64,000 bases of DNA, taken from positions 17,806,531 to 17,870,530 of the forward strand of contig CM039462.1 in assembly GCA_022414725.1 (NCBI GenBank), in the 5' to 3' direction. The stretch's first letter is position 1; every line of letters starts with the position of its first letter. Of this stretch, positions 18,913-29,500 are shown piece by piece. The position numbers and the translations under genes were made by a program. Source of the stretch: Microglena sp. YARC. Taxonomy: Eukaryota > Chlorophyta > Chlorophyceae > Chlamydomonadales > Chlamydomonadaceae. The notes beneath the pieces were generated by a model that was not told where the DNA came from, made no database searches, and saw only the letters and a program-made list of their open reading frames with translations.

Positions 18913-18949
18913 AAAGCTATGGCTGCCGCATGACTCAGCGAGTAAGCAG

Positions 18950-19165
18950 TTGTTTTGGGCGGAGCCCCCCCTTCTGGGAGACGGGAGCCCCCAGGGTCAC
19001 CGCTTTGTTCGATTGCATGTTTGTTTGTCTGTCACCTTCCAACCCTGGGCCTCGTAAACCCACTCTCCACCCTTCCAAACCTTGGACAGCTCAAACCTCG
19101 CCGACAATTTCGGACGCACTCTCCGCCAATTTCCTGCGTTGCTCGCGACGCGCATAGGGCTTGCT
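18950..19165. mobile_element. MITE family B variant
   Basis: GGCGGAGCCCCCCCTTCTGG and GGGAGCCCCCAGGGTCACC mark one end and GTTGCTCGCGACGCGCATAGG the other; the middle differs from the other copies (AACCCTGGGCCTCGTAAACC). Confidence 0.45.
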
Positions 19166-19700
19166 TCAAAAGCAGTTTTCCAACACAACAGTTTTGGTAA
19201 AACGTGATTGATCCACAAACAGACACGTCCACCCACACATCCACCCACACAAACCCCGCTTGTCAACCTTGCACCCACGCACGTTCACCACATTCTCGCC
19301 CTAAAATGTGTGTCTATGTCTGTGCCTGTGTATATTTACAATCCTATACTTCAGTGTTACATTACGGGATCAGCCCACATCCACCACAGCCCACATTAAG
19401 GCGAATGTTGTGATCCATGCTTGCGTCCAAACCAAGCTTTGTTCAAAGCTCTCGAGACTCTCTTCTGATCTATAGGAGTAGGTCCCCTCAGGTCATTTGG
19501 CAACCCCTGGACTAAAACATAGTCACGTGCATGGGGGCGCAGTGGTACAGTGGTGCATAGGTACATGCATGGGGGATAAATGCATGGGGGCAGAGGGTGG
19601 GATCAAGCCCAGTCTACTTTTACAACAGCATCTCATGGGTAGCATAAATATGGGCTAGCAATTTCCCTAGTTCTGGCTTCCAACATGCATGGGGGCCCAC
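19166..19700. other. No gene recognised
   Basis: Contains GCATGGGGG short repeats near 19528-19600 and 19685-19697. Part may be the intron following the exon at 19701-19960. Confidence 0.3.
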
Positions 19701-19960
19701 CTTAGCCTGCTCCTCCTCCAGCCTTCTCTGTTCCATGGCCCGCTCGAACTCTGCCTCGACATCCGCTTCTTCTTGCATCCGCCTGGCAAGCTCCTTGTCC
19801 TTCATCTCGAGCTGGTTGTTGTGGGTCATGGCCGTGGCTTGCTCCACGTCTAGCTCTTCTTGCAGCTTCATGGCAAGCTCTTCGTCAGAGAGTCCCTCCG
19901 GATTCATCGTGGGCTGCTGTAGATCGGCGATGAGCTCTTCGAAAGTGATGCGTCGATGAT
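19701..19960 (-). CDS. Exon of unknown minus-strand gene, acidic with UIM-like motif
   Basis: Open frame ending at a good donor (GCTAAG|GTGGGC, minus strand). The peptide includes FEELIADLQQP, LSDEELAMKLQEELD and a Glu/Arg-rich ELARRMQEEADVEAEF helix. SDEELAMKLQEE recalls a ubiquitin-interacting motif, but that is only suggestive. The upstream boundary is uncertain. The same exon in the second segment copy (about 27295-27540) is broken by several single-base gaps. Confidence 0.4.
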
Positions 19961-20039
19961 TGCTTCGATGTTGATAAGAAGATTAGAGAGAAAACGTGCG
20001 TGAATGTGGGGAAAGGAAGCAAGCACAGCGGGGCGGGGG

Positions 20040-20290
20040 ATAAGGGTGGATTCCCCATTGGGGCAGGATGGGTCTGGATGGGTCGTTAAGTACGGATAAC
20101 CGACGACCCATCCAGTGTTTACCTTCCCATAGGGGTTTTGGATGGTTCGTATTTGTACGGATGTACTGACGAAATACCCATCCAGACGACCCATCCAAAA
20201 GCCAAAATCCATCCAGGCCCTCGACCGAGGTGTGGGTTGGATGGCTCTGGATGGGTCGCAAAATATCCGGCTCCTTCCGGCACAGTCCGG
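20040..20290. repeat. GGATGGGTCG-type short repeats
   Basis: CATCCAGACGACCCATCC and related pieces recur here and again at 20875-21060. This probably lies in the intron between the exons at 20310-20468 and 19701-19960. Confidence 0.5.
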
Positions 20291-20309
20291 CATTGATCCG
20301 GCGACGGTC

Positions 20310-20468
20310 GCGCAACTGACGCGTATTGCTTTCTTCAACCGACCTGCTAGTTTCATTAGCCAGGAGTTTCCGAACTATTGGATCACAGGTCATCTTCGAG
20401 CAAGACAGAATCTGGGATATTCTAACAATGTCTTCTCCATTCGACGCAAACTTCTCCAGCTCCCTCAG
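20310..20468 (-). CDS. Possible exon of the same unknown minus-strand gene
   Basis: After an acceptor (GGGAAACAG, minus strand) the frame reads LRELEKFASNGEDIVR, ISQILSCSKMTCDP and IVRKLLANETSRSVEE, helical and protein-like. The 3' boundary and the link to the exon at 19701-19960 are not proven. No family recognised. Confidence 0.3.
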
Positions 20469-20569
20469 CTGTTTCCCATGCCCATACGAGCACACCCAAG
20501 TCAGGATTGTACAGTCAGACTCAACATCAGGTTTGTGCAACAGCAGCAGCACGACAACCCCCTAAGCTC

Positions 20570-22017
20570 CGAAGGAGTAGCAAGGCAGCAGGCAAGGCAG
20601 GAGGCAAGGCAGCAGGCAAGGGAGCAGGCGAGGCAAGCAGCAGATCGGAATAGCTCCATGGCTGACATGCTCATCGCGTGGAAAGATTGAAAGAAAGAAA
20701 TGGACGCCGCGAGGTATGACTTCAGGTCGCGGGGAGTGCGCGGTCTTGAGAAGAGGAATAGATGGATCTAGGATGGATCAGCGCAAGAAATTGAACTGTC
20801 AACGATCGATCCGTCTTTTCTTGCGACTATTGATTGAAAGTACCTGCGAAGGTTCCCGGTTGGTACATGCGTGTATTGCTGAACCCATCCAGTCGCTTGC
20901 AATGGGAGTGCGTTTTGGATGGGTGGCCGTGTACGGATGCACGAACCATCCAAAGAGCTCAACGACCCATCCAAAGGGCCCAACCGACAAATACCGACCA
21001 TCCAGTACTACAACCGACTTTACCCTCCAGTCCAAATGGGAATCCACCCTAAAGGAGGGGGTAGCTCCGGCGGGGGGCCAGGGCGGGCCAAAGTTTGGCT
21101 ATGCCTCGGCTAATCCTCTGTGGGTCCGACCGGGTCGACCGGAGTAGGAGAGTGACCTGGGTGGTGACTGCAAACCCCGTCCGACCCAAACTCTCATATC
21201 GTCCGACTCCTCATAGAGCGAGCAACCGAATAATGTAACGCATCTTCGAGATTGCCAGCCATCATCGTTAGAGATAAGTGTGGGGAGGGGAGGGGGGGGG
21301 GGGGGGGGCGGTGAGGACTAGGAGTTTTCGGAAGCGGCCACCACTGCCAGCAACATCGATGCTTGCTCCTACATATGATTGCACTCTTTTGTCGCATGAC
21401 AGGTGTTTGGAACATCTACATACACCAATTGTGAGCATCTTGTGACCTTAATCGCGAATTACATTTTCCTGGTATTTTTTGTACTGCCGAGGACGGCGAG
21501 CAGCCAAATTGGTGGCTGAAGCTACGGAACCAAGTTCAAATTCATGCAGCATCTTGGGTCAACAATGTCCTGCCTATCAATGTTTTTTCCCCTATGGTTT
21601 TTGGACTAAACATTAATAATCGTTTAGGTCGGATTCCTGGGGGGGTCTGCACTTCAGGGAATTGAAACATTAATAATCGTTTTGCACGATTTTGCACGAT
21701 TACAGTTTTGCCTATGACAATTGGAGGTAGGAAGAATGTATGTATGTATGTACGTATGTTTACAGTCCATGGGGTAGGGCCAAAAAGCTGAAGGGACTTG
21801 CCCCAACCGTTTAGGAAGGACGTACAAGTATATAAGTCTTCCCCGACATTTGATTTCTTTCTCGTGGCCAATAATAGCTGCAATGCCTCAGCCATCCTCA
21901 TGATGTAGTCATGTCCTTATTGCACAAAACCGACGAACACACTGTATCGCTTAATTGTGTGGTCAGATGAAATGTTGGGACGTCAACCTTTTCTACACAA
22001 CTCCTCACCAGAAAAAC
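20570..22017. other. Repeats, no gene recognised
   Basis: GGCAAGGCAGCAGGCAAGG repeats lie at 20580-20640 and GGATGGGT-type repeats at 20875-21060. A poly-G run lies near 21290-21308. The CTGCCGAGGACGGCGAGCAGCC dispersed sequence is near 21483, and a CAGTCCATGGGGTAGGGCC repeat copy near 21764. Confidence 0.4.
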
Positions 22018-22695
22018 AACACATGTTTTTTTGCGGAGCCCCCTCCTTCAACCCATTTGTCCGTCTGTGCGACCATCCCATCTGGCCCGCGATGAAGCCT
22101 GACACGTCAGCCAACGCTACGGTCTCGTAACTAAGCTCGGTTCCGTTGTGTAACGAGTGGGAAACGAGATTCAACAGTGGACCTCGCTGTTTTGATTGTC
22201 TGTGCGAGGATGAGCTCGGCTACAATTAGTAGCTTGGACGTTAATGCTTATCGAGGATAAGTCTTCACTCCGACACACCAGACCAGAACAATTTTATACT
22301 GTTGACACCTAAACAGTTTGACGGAACACAATCAGCAACCGGGGGTCGATGTGAGAAGACGATGGATAGCAGTACGAACTATGTGATGACACTTGGAACG
22401 GCGTATATGTTGATCAGACATATCGGCAAGCCCACCCCGACGATCTAGTATGACAAGCGATACAGAGGCTTGATAAGCGGAACGTACGCTTAAAACGGCA
22501 CAAGCCGGTCAATAGGACTGACCTTGACTAGTCAACGATGACTCTTCACTTCTTGGAGGCGTCCCTCAATAGTGATTATGGGTTTGTGAGGATACGCATG
22601 TAAACAACTGTTACACGTTGCCACCTGTCGCTCCGTCGCGATCACAGACACCCTCTCGATTTTTAGCGTCACAAGCGACGCTGCATAGAACTTGT
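22018..22695. mobile_element. MITE family B copy split by an insertion
   Basis: The left part (22018 to about 22160) ends in GTAACTAAGCTCGGTTCCGTTGTG. The right part resumes at about 22615 (GTTGCCACCTGTCGCTCCGTCGCG) and ends in GCGACGCTGCATAGAACTTGT. The about 455 bp between them is not found in other copies of the family and is probably a nested insertion. Confidence 0.5.
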
Positions 22696-23589
22696 CTCTA
22701 GCCAGCTGACGTGTTGCAACAGCTATCTATCTTTTCAGCACAGCAACTCGACTGGGAACTAGAACAGCAATGCCTCAGCAGCCCCCTGCCACATAATTCC
22801 AGCACCCCCTCTTGTCTAGGGGAAAAATTTGGGGAATCCCTCTGCCCTAATTTATATTTGTGGATGCAAGAACTAATGCCGTTCTCTTCACAATCTAACC
22901 CCCAACAACACACTCCAATGCACAAGTGCTTGTGCCACCTGCCAATTCTCATACATGCATGCATGCATGCATGCAACAGGCGCCATTACACTGCACAAAC
23001 GCAAACATTCAACATTTTTCATTTCGTAAGTGATACTATGCCATGCAACAGGCACGTAGCATACCAATGCTACCCATTCAGTAACGGATATTGGAGCAGC
23101 TAAGTCCAATGGCTACACAACTGCCCCTGACGAGATGAATGCAGAGGTAAAGCAAGCCGAATCCCACAGAGGATCACCGGCCGGGAACGCTTGATACTTG
23201 TGTAGTGATGGCATCTCTTTAGGGCACCTTCCATCCCACCCGGTGGGGGCAAAATTGTCAGCATTGCTTTAGTTGGGGTCTCTCCCAGTGTCTGCGCAAC
23301 CTGATATGTTGCTGGACCCGTCTAGGGGTCACCCTGATGACTAGGCCATGGCGCCCGAGACATTTTTTTGCTACAGGGCAGGACCTCTGAAACCCCGAAT
23401 AAACCTGATGTCCAGGCAGTTTTTTCCTTTGACCATGTCGAGGTACTTGGCCCTTGCCCCCCTGCCGTTTTTGTCCAGTTGTTCACACGTTGCCGTTCTC
23501 CTTGATATGGTTCTTGACCTTTCCCCTTTGACACCCACAGTCCCGTAAGCATATTTGGCCAACCGCTACACTGTAATAGAGTAACTCCT
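22696..23589. other. No gene recognised
   Basis: A CATGCATGCATGCATGC tract lies near 22957-22975. Nothing with supported splice sites and protein-like sequence was found. Confidence 0.3.
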
Positions 23590-23840
23590 GGGTGGGGCTG
23601 GTGTTTAAGGGAGCCCCGTCGTACGCGGGGATGTGGGTGAAGCCGGCTCTCCTACCCTCAAACGGGACGAACTTACAGTCAGAACGTGGGTCGACGACCC
23701 TAGCAACGCCCAGACATTGCACCCGAAGGGGAACCCCCCCGTTCCCCCGACCTCCCCCCTCGGTCAACTTTCAGGTCCTCCACAAGCGACCCCTTCTCTG
23801 CGCTCTCTCATCCCTAGACCCCATTGTATTCCCATTGAAA
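23590..23840 (-). repeat. SINE-like element copy
   Basis: TGGTGTTTAAGGGAGCCCCGTCGTACGCGGG and the CCCATTGTATT...GAAAGAG end parallel the copy at 30955-31170 and the SINE at 34955-35150. Confidence 0.5.
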
Positions 23841-25010
23841 GAGCACTTCTCCCCCAACATACCCATACAGATACATACATAGTCGCAGTAGTGTGCAACT
23901 TGCCAATTATCACGTCAAGCTATGGCGAGTAGGATCGATGGATGTTGCTCTATTATGCTGAGTTCGGCTATCAGGTCGTCTCTGTCAGACTTGCAGCGTG
24001 ACAAGGGTGACGGGGCGAGAAATGGAGCACGCCAGCACGCTTTCGGCAAGTTCAACAGTCAACACCAATAAATTGATTTGCCTCTGGGTAGTATCCCGTT
24101 TGTGGGGAAATTGTAGCGAGCAGGAACTCGCTGGGCGGTCAGCAGTACTTACATATACTGAAGAATTTTCGTGAGCAGTTACCATGTATGTGTCAAGATT
24201 ACAGTGACGGACTGGTAAATACTGGAAGGGAATGAACAAACTGCATGGACTGGATGACCACTGGGTGGGACTGGGATGGGACTGAATATACTGGATGGGA
24301 CTGGAGATACCAGGTGGGACTGGGCGGATTGAATATACTGGATAGGACTGGATATTCCTGAGACTAAGAGAGTGGAGACCTGGTTTGCGGGACTGGAATG
24401 GGATTCCATGATGGACTGGACATATCGTTTTTTGATGAGCAGATACAAAATATGCTTTGATTGCTGTTGTTATGCCGATGACCGGCAAGCATCCAAACAT
24501 GTGCCCCAAGTATGGAGCCACGTTTACCAATAAAGTCCCTGAATTCACAATTGCATGTCAAACGAAGAAGGAGTCAATGGGGAATAAACGAGGACACAGG
24601 ACAGTTAGAGCTAAGTCACGCGATATGTACTGCCATGCTTGCACAATCCATTAAACGACGGTACACAGGAAAAATTACAATCCACAACTGCTTGAGGACT
24701 TCAGAAAAACAACATCCTCAATTAGAGCCATTCTCATTCATCATTGGAATCCATTTAGGTTGGCTCCTGGTTTATGTGTATCTCACGGGGGGACTTGGAA
24801 ATAAGAAGACGGTGAGGCAGCCCAGCAAGTTGGCTGAAAATGGTCCTAACAGCGTCGCAAGCAACGCTGAAATAGGCAGAGTGTGAAGAACCCTTCAAAG
24901 AGGGGGCTCCGCCAAAACACAAATGTATAGTCATACAATCACCATTGGATAAAGCAAACACGTACATGTTTCAGTGCATGCATCCTAGTTATGTGTCGGA
25001 GTTCTCACAG
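23841..25010. other. Minisatellite and unassigned sequence
   Basis: At about 24205-24420 a short repeat, GGACTGGATGGGACTGAATATACTGG, recurs imperfectly. The rest, up to the end of the duplicated segment, has no recognised gene. Confidence 0.45.
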
Positions 25011-25500
25011 TTGCGACCGCCCTCGCAGGGCACGCCCGACCTATTCCGCCAGCGTACAACATACCCAGTCTCCCATCTGGCCGCCCGCCCCGGCTTCCGG
25101 CCTGACCTACCAACCCACCACCCCCCCGCGCTCGCACCAAGTCACCCTGTTATTACGCACACTCTACTGCGCTCCATACAGCCGATCCCCTTAAGGCCCT
25201 GACACTTACCCACGCTTTTACCTCCAGCCCCTCTACCAAGTCCCACAAATCCCCCCCTGCCCCACCCCAGTCCCGAGCTACACGCACCTCATGCGCCTTC
25301 AGCGTCAACACATTGAGAAACGCCCAGGCTATTGCGCACGATCTTTCACCCCTGATACATGCCTCCATAACGCACGCACTCCCACGGAATCTTACCCAAC
25401 CTTAACGAAACCCTGCTTCCTCCCTTGCCTCTATCTACCAACCATCACACCCCTCTACCACCGAACTCTGCCAAGACCACCCACTCACGACAGACCACCA
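25011..25500. other. Strongly G-poor, C-rich sequence abutting the gap
   Basis: For nearly 500 bases up to the N run G is scarce and ACC/CCC triplets dominate (for example CCAACCATCACACCCCTC). No repeat unit, exon or similarity to the rest of the window is apparent. It may be low-quality or mis-assembled sequence at a contig end. Confidence 0.5.
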
Positions 25501-26500
25501 NNNNNNNNNNNNNNNNNNNNNNNNNNNNNNNNNNNNNNNNNNNNNNNNNNNNNNNNNNNNNNNNNNNNNNNNNNNNNNNNNNNNNNNNNNNNNNNNNNNN
25601 NNNNNNNNNNNNNNNNNNNNNNNNNNNNNNNNNNNNNNNNNNNNNNNNNNNNNNNNNNNNNNNNNNNNNNNNNNNNNNNNNNNNNNNNNNNNNNNNNNNN
25701 NNNNNNNNNNNNNNNNNNNNNNNNNNNNNNNNNNNNNNNNNNNNNNNNNNNNNNNNNNNNNNNNNNNNNNNNNNNNNNNNNNNNNNNNNNNNNNNNNNNN
25801 NNNNNNNNNNNNNNNNNNNNNNNNNNNNNNNNNNNNNNNNNNNNNNNNNNNNNNNNNNNNNNNNNNNNNNNNNNNNNNNNNNNNNNNNNNNNNNNNNNNN
25901 NNNNNNNNNNNNNNNNNNNNNNNNNNNNNNNNNNNNNNNNNNNNNNNNNNNNNNNNNNNNNNNNNNNNNNNNNNNNNNNNNNNNNNNNNNNNNNNNNNNN
26001 NNNNNNNNNNNNNNNNNNNNNNNNNNNNNNNNNNNNNNNNNNNNNNNNNNNNNNNNNNNNNNNNNNNNNNNNNNNNNNNNNNNNNNNNNNNNNNNNNNNN
26101 NNNNNNNNNNNNNNNNNNNNNNNNNNNNNNNNNNNNNNNNNNNNNNNNNNNNNNNNNNNNNNNNNNNNNNNNNNNNNNNNNNNNNNNNNNNNNNNNNNNN
26201 NNNNNNNNNNNNNNNNNNNNNNNNNNNNNNNNNNNNNNNNNNNNNNNNNNNNNNNNNNNNNNNNNNNNNNNNNNNNNNNNNNNNNNNNNNNNNNNNNNNN
26301 NNNNNNNNNNNNNNNNNNNNNNNNNNNNNNNNNNNNNNNNNNNNNNNNNNNNNNNNNNNNNNNNNNNNNNNNNNNNNNNNNNNNNNNNNNNNNNNNNNNN
26401 NNNNNNNNNNNNNNNNNNNNNNNNNNNNNNNNNNNNNNNNNNNNNNNNNNNNNNNNNNNNNNNNNNNNNNNNNNNNNNNNNNNNNNNNNNNNNNNNNNNN
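25501..26500. other. Assembly gap, 1000 N
   Basis: Exactly 1000 ambiguous bases, a conventional scaffold gap length. Open frames that span it are meaningless. Confidence 0.99.
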
Positions 26501-29500
26501 CCGCATGACTCAGCAGAAGCAGTTGTTTTGGCGGGCCCCCCCCTTCTGGGAGACGGAGCCCCAGGTCACCGCTTTGATTCGATGCATGCTTGTTTGGTGC
26601 TGTCACCTGTCCAACCCTGGGCCTCGTAAACCCACTCTCCACCCTTCCAAACCTTGGACAGCTTCAAACCTCGCCGAACAATTTCGGACGCGACTCTCCG
26701 ACCAATTTCGCTCGTTGCTCGCGACGCGCATAGGGCGTTGCGTTCAAAAAAGCAGTTTTCCAACAACAACAGTTTTGGTAAAACCGTGATTGATCCACAT
26801 AACAGACACGTCCACCCACTAGACATCCACCCACACAAACCCCGCTTCGTCAACCCTTGCCACCCACGCACGTTCACCACATTCTCGCCCTTAACAATGT
26901 GTTCAGAAAACATATGTAGTGTGTCATGTCTGTGCTGTGTATATTACAATCCTATACTTCAAGTGTTACATTACGAGGATCAGCCCACATCCACCACAGC
27001 CCACATCTAAGGCAATGTTGTGATCCATGCTTGCGTCCAAAACCCAAGCTTTGTTCAAAGCTCTCGGAGACTCTTCTTCTGAATCTATGGAGTAGCCCCT
27101 CAGGTACATTTGGCAACCCCTGGACAAAACATAGTCACGTGCATGGGCCAGTACAGTGGTGCATTAGTACATGCATGAGGATAAATGCAGGGCAGAGAGG
27201 GGATCAAGCCCAGTCTACTTTTACAACACGCATCTCATGGGTAGCATAAATATGGGCTAGCAATTCCCTAGTTCTGGCTTCCAAACATGCATGGGGGCCC
27301 ACCTTAGCCTGCTCCTCCTCCAGCCTTCTCTTTCATGGCCCGCTCGAAACTCTGCCCGACATCCGCTTCTCTTGCATCCGCCTGGCAAGCTCCTGTCCTA
27401 TCTCGAAGCTGTTGTTGTGGTCATGCCGTGGCTTGCTCCCACGTCTAGCTCTTCTTGCAGCTTCATGCAGCTCTTCTCAGTTGGCCTCCGGATCATCGAA
27501 CGGGCTGCTTGGATCGGCGATGAGCTCTTCGAAAGTATGCGTCGATGATTGCTGGATGGTTTGATAGAAGATTACGAGAGAAACAGTGCGGAATGTGGGG
27601 GGAAAGAGCAAGCACAGGGCGGGGATAAGTGGATTCCCATTGGGCAGGATGGAATGGGGTCTGGATGGCGAAAGGTACGGATAACCGACCATCCCACCAG
27701 TGTTTACCTATCCATAGGGTTGGATGGTTCGTATTTGTTAGCGGATGTACTGACGAAATTACCCATCCAGACGACCCATCAAAAGCCAAATCCATCCAGG
27801 CACCTCGACGAGGTGTGAGGTTGGATTGCTTCTGGATGGTCCCAAAATACTCCGGCATCCTTCCGGCACAGTCACGGCATTGATCCGGGACAAGGTTCGC
27901 GCAAACTGACGCGTCATTAGCCTTTTCTTCAACCGACCTGTAGTTTCATTAGCCAGGAGTTTCCGAACTATTGATCACAGGTTCAATCGTCGAGCAGACA
28001 GAAGTCGGGATTATTCTAACAATGTTCTTCTCCATCACCGCAAACTTTCTCAGTCCCTCAGCTGTTTCCATGCCCATACCGAGCAACACCCAAGTCCAGG
28101 GATTGTACAGTCAGACTCAACATCAGTGCTCAACAAGCAGCAAGCCCGACAACCCCTAAGCTCCGAAGAAGTAGGCAACGCGGCAGCAGGCAGCAGGAGC
28201 AAGGCAGCAGGCAAGGGAGGCAGCGACGGCAGCAGCAACGGAATAGCTCCATGCTGACATGCTCATCGCGGTGGAAGATTGAAAGAAAGAAATGACGCGC
28301 GAGTATACTCAGGGCTCGCGGATGCGGTCGTTAGAAGAGAATAGATGGATTCTAGGATGGACAGCGCAGAAAATTGAACCGTCAACGATCGATCCGTCTT
28401 TCTGCGAATATGGATTGAAATACCCTGCGAAGTTCCCGGTTGTACTATGCGTGTATTGCTTAACCCATCTAGTCGCTTGCAATGGAGTGGTTTTGGATGG
28501 GTGGCCGTGTACGGATGCACAACCATCCAAAGAAGCTCAACGACCCTCCAAAGGGCCCAACCGACAAATACCGACCCATCCAGTATACAAACCGACTTTA
28601 CCCACCAGTCCAGATTGTGAATCCACCCTAAAGGAGGGTACTCCCGGCGGGCCCGGGGCGGTCAAAGTCTGGCTTATCCCGGCATCCTCGTAGGGTCCGA
28701 CCGGGTCCACCGGGTAGGAGGAGTTGACCTGGGTGTGACTGCAAACGTCCGACACCAAACTCTCAATTCGTCCCACCCTCTCATAGAGCGAGCAACCAAT
28801 AATGTACGCATCTTCCGAGATTGCCAGCGATCATCGTTAGAATTAAGTGTGGAGGATGAGGGGGGGGGGGGGGGTGAGGACTAGGAGTTTCGAAAGCGGC
28901 CAACCACTGCCAGCCAACAGCATGCTTGCTTCCGTACATTGATTGCACTCTTTTGTCGATCATGACAGGTGTTTGAAACATCTACAGTACACCAATTAGC
29001 AATCTTGTGACTTAATCGCGCATTACATTTTCCTGGTATACATTTTTTGTACTCGAGGACGGCGAGCAGCCAATATGTGGCTGAAGCTGACGGAACCAAG
29101 TTCAAAGTCACATGCGCATCTTGGTCAACAATGGTCCTGCCATCAATGTTTTTTCCCCTATGGTTTTGGACTAAACATTAATAATGCGTTTAGTCGGTTC
29201 TGGGTTCTGCACTTCAGGGAATTGGAAACATTTTAATAATCTTTGACGATTTTGCACGATTACAGTTTTTTGCCTATGACAATTGGAGTAGAAGAATGTA
29301 TGTATGTAATGTACGTATGGTTACAGTCCAGGGTAGCCAAAGGCTGGAAGGACTGCCCAACCTTTAGGAATACGCGTTACAAGTATATAAGTCTTCCCGA
29401 CTTTGATTTCCTTTCTTCGGTGGCCCAATAATAGCTGCAACTGCCTCAGCATCACTCATTTAGTCATTGTCTTATTGCAAAGACGAACAACATGTATCGC

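Larger units (their letters stand above)
18928..25010. repeat. First copy of a ~6-kb duplicated segment
   Basis: Collinear with 26501 to about 32360 across the N gap. Landmarks in the same order include the GACTCAGC start, the acidic exon at 19701-19960, the GGCAAGGCAGCAGG repeat, the GTATGTATGTACGTATG motif, the CATGCATGCATGCATGC tract and the CATCCTAGTTATGTGTCGGA end. This copy keeps open frames that the second breaks. Confidence 0.9.

Noticed and set aside
25291..26789. Long frames spanning the N run
   Set aside because: They are open only because N codons cannot be stops; the flanking peptide is not protein-like.
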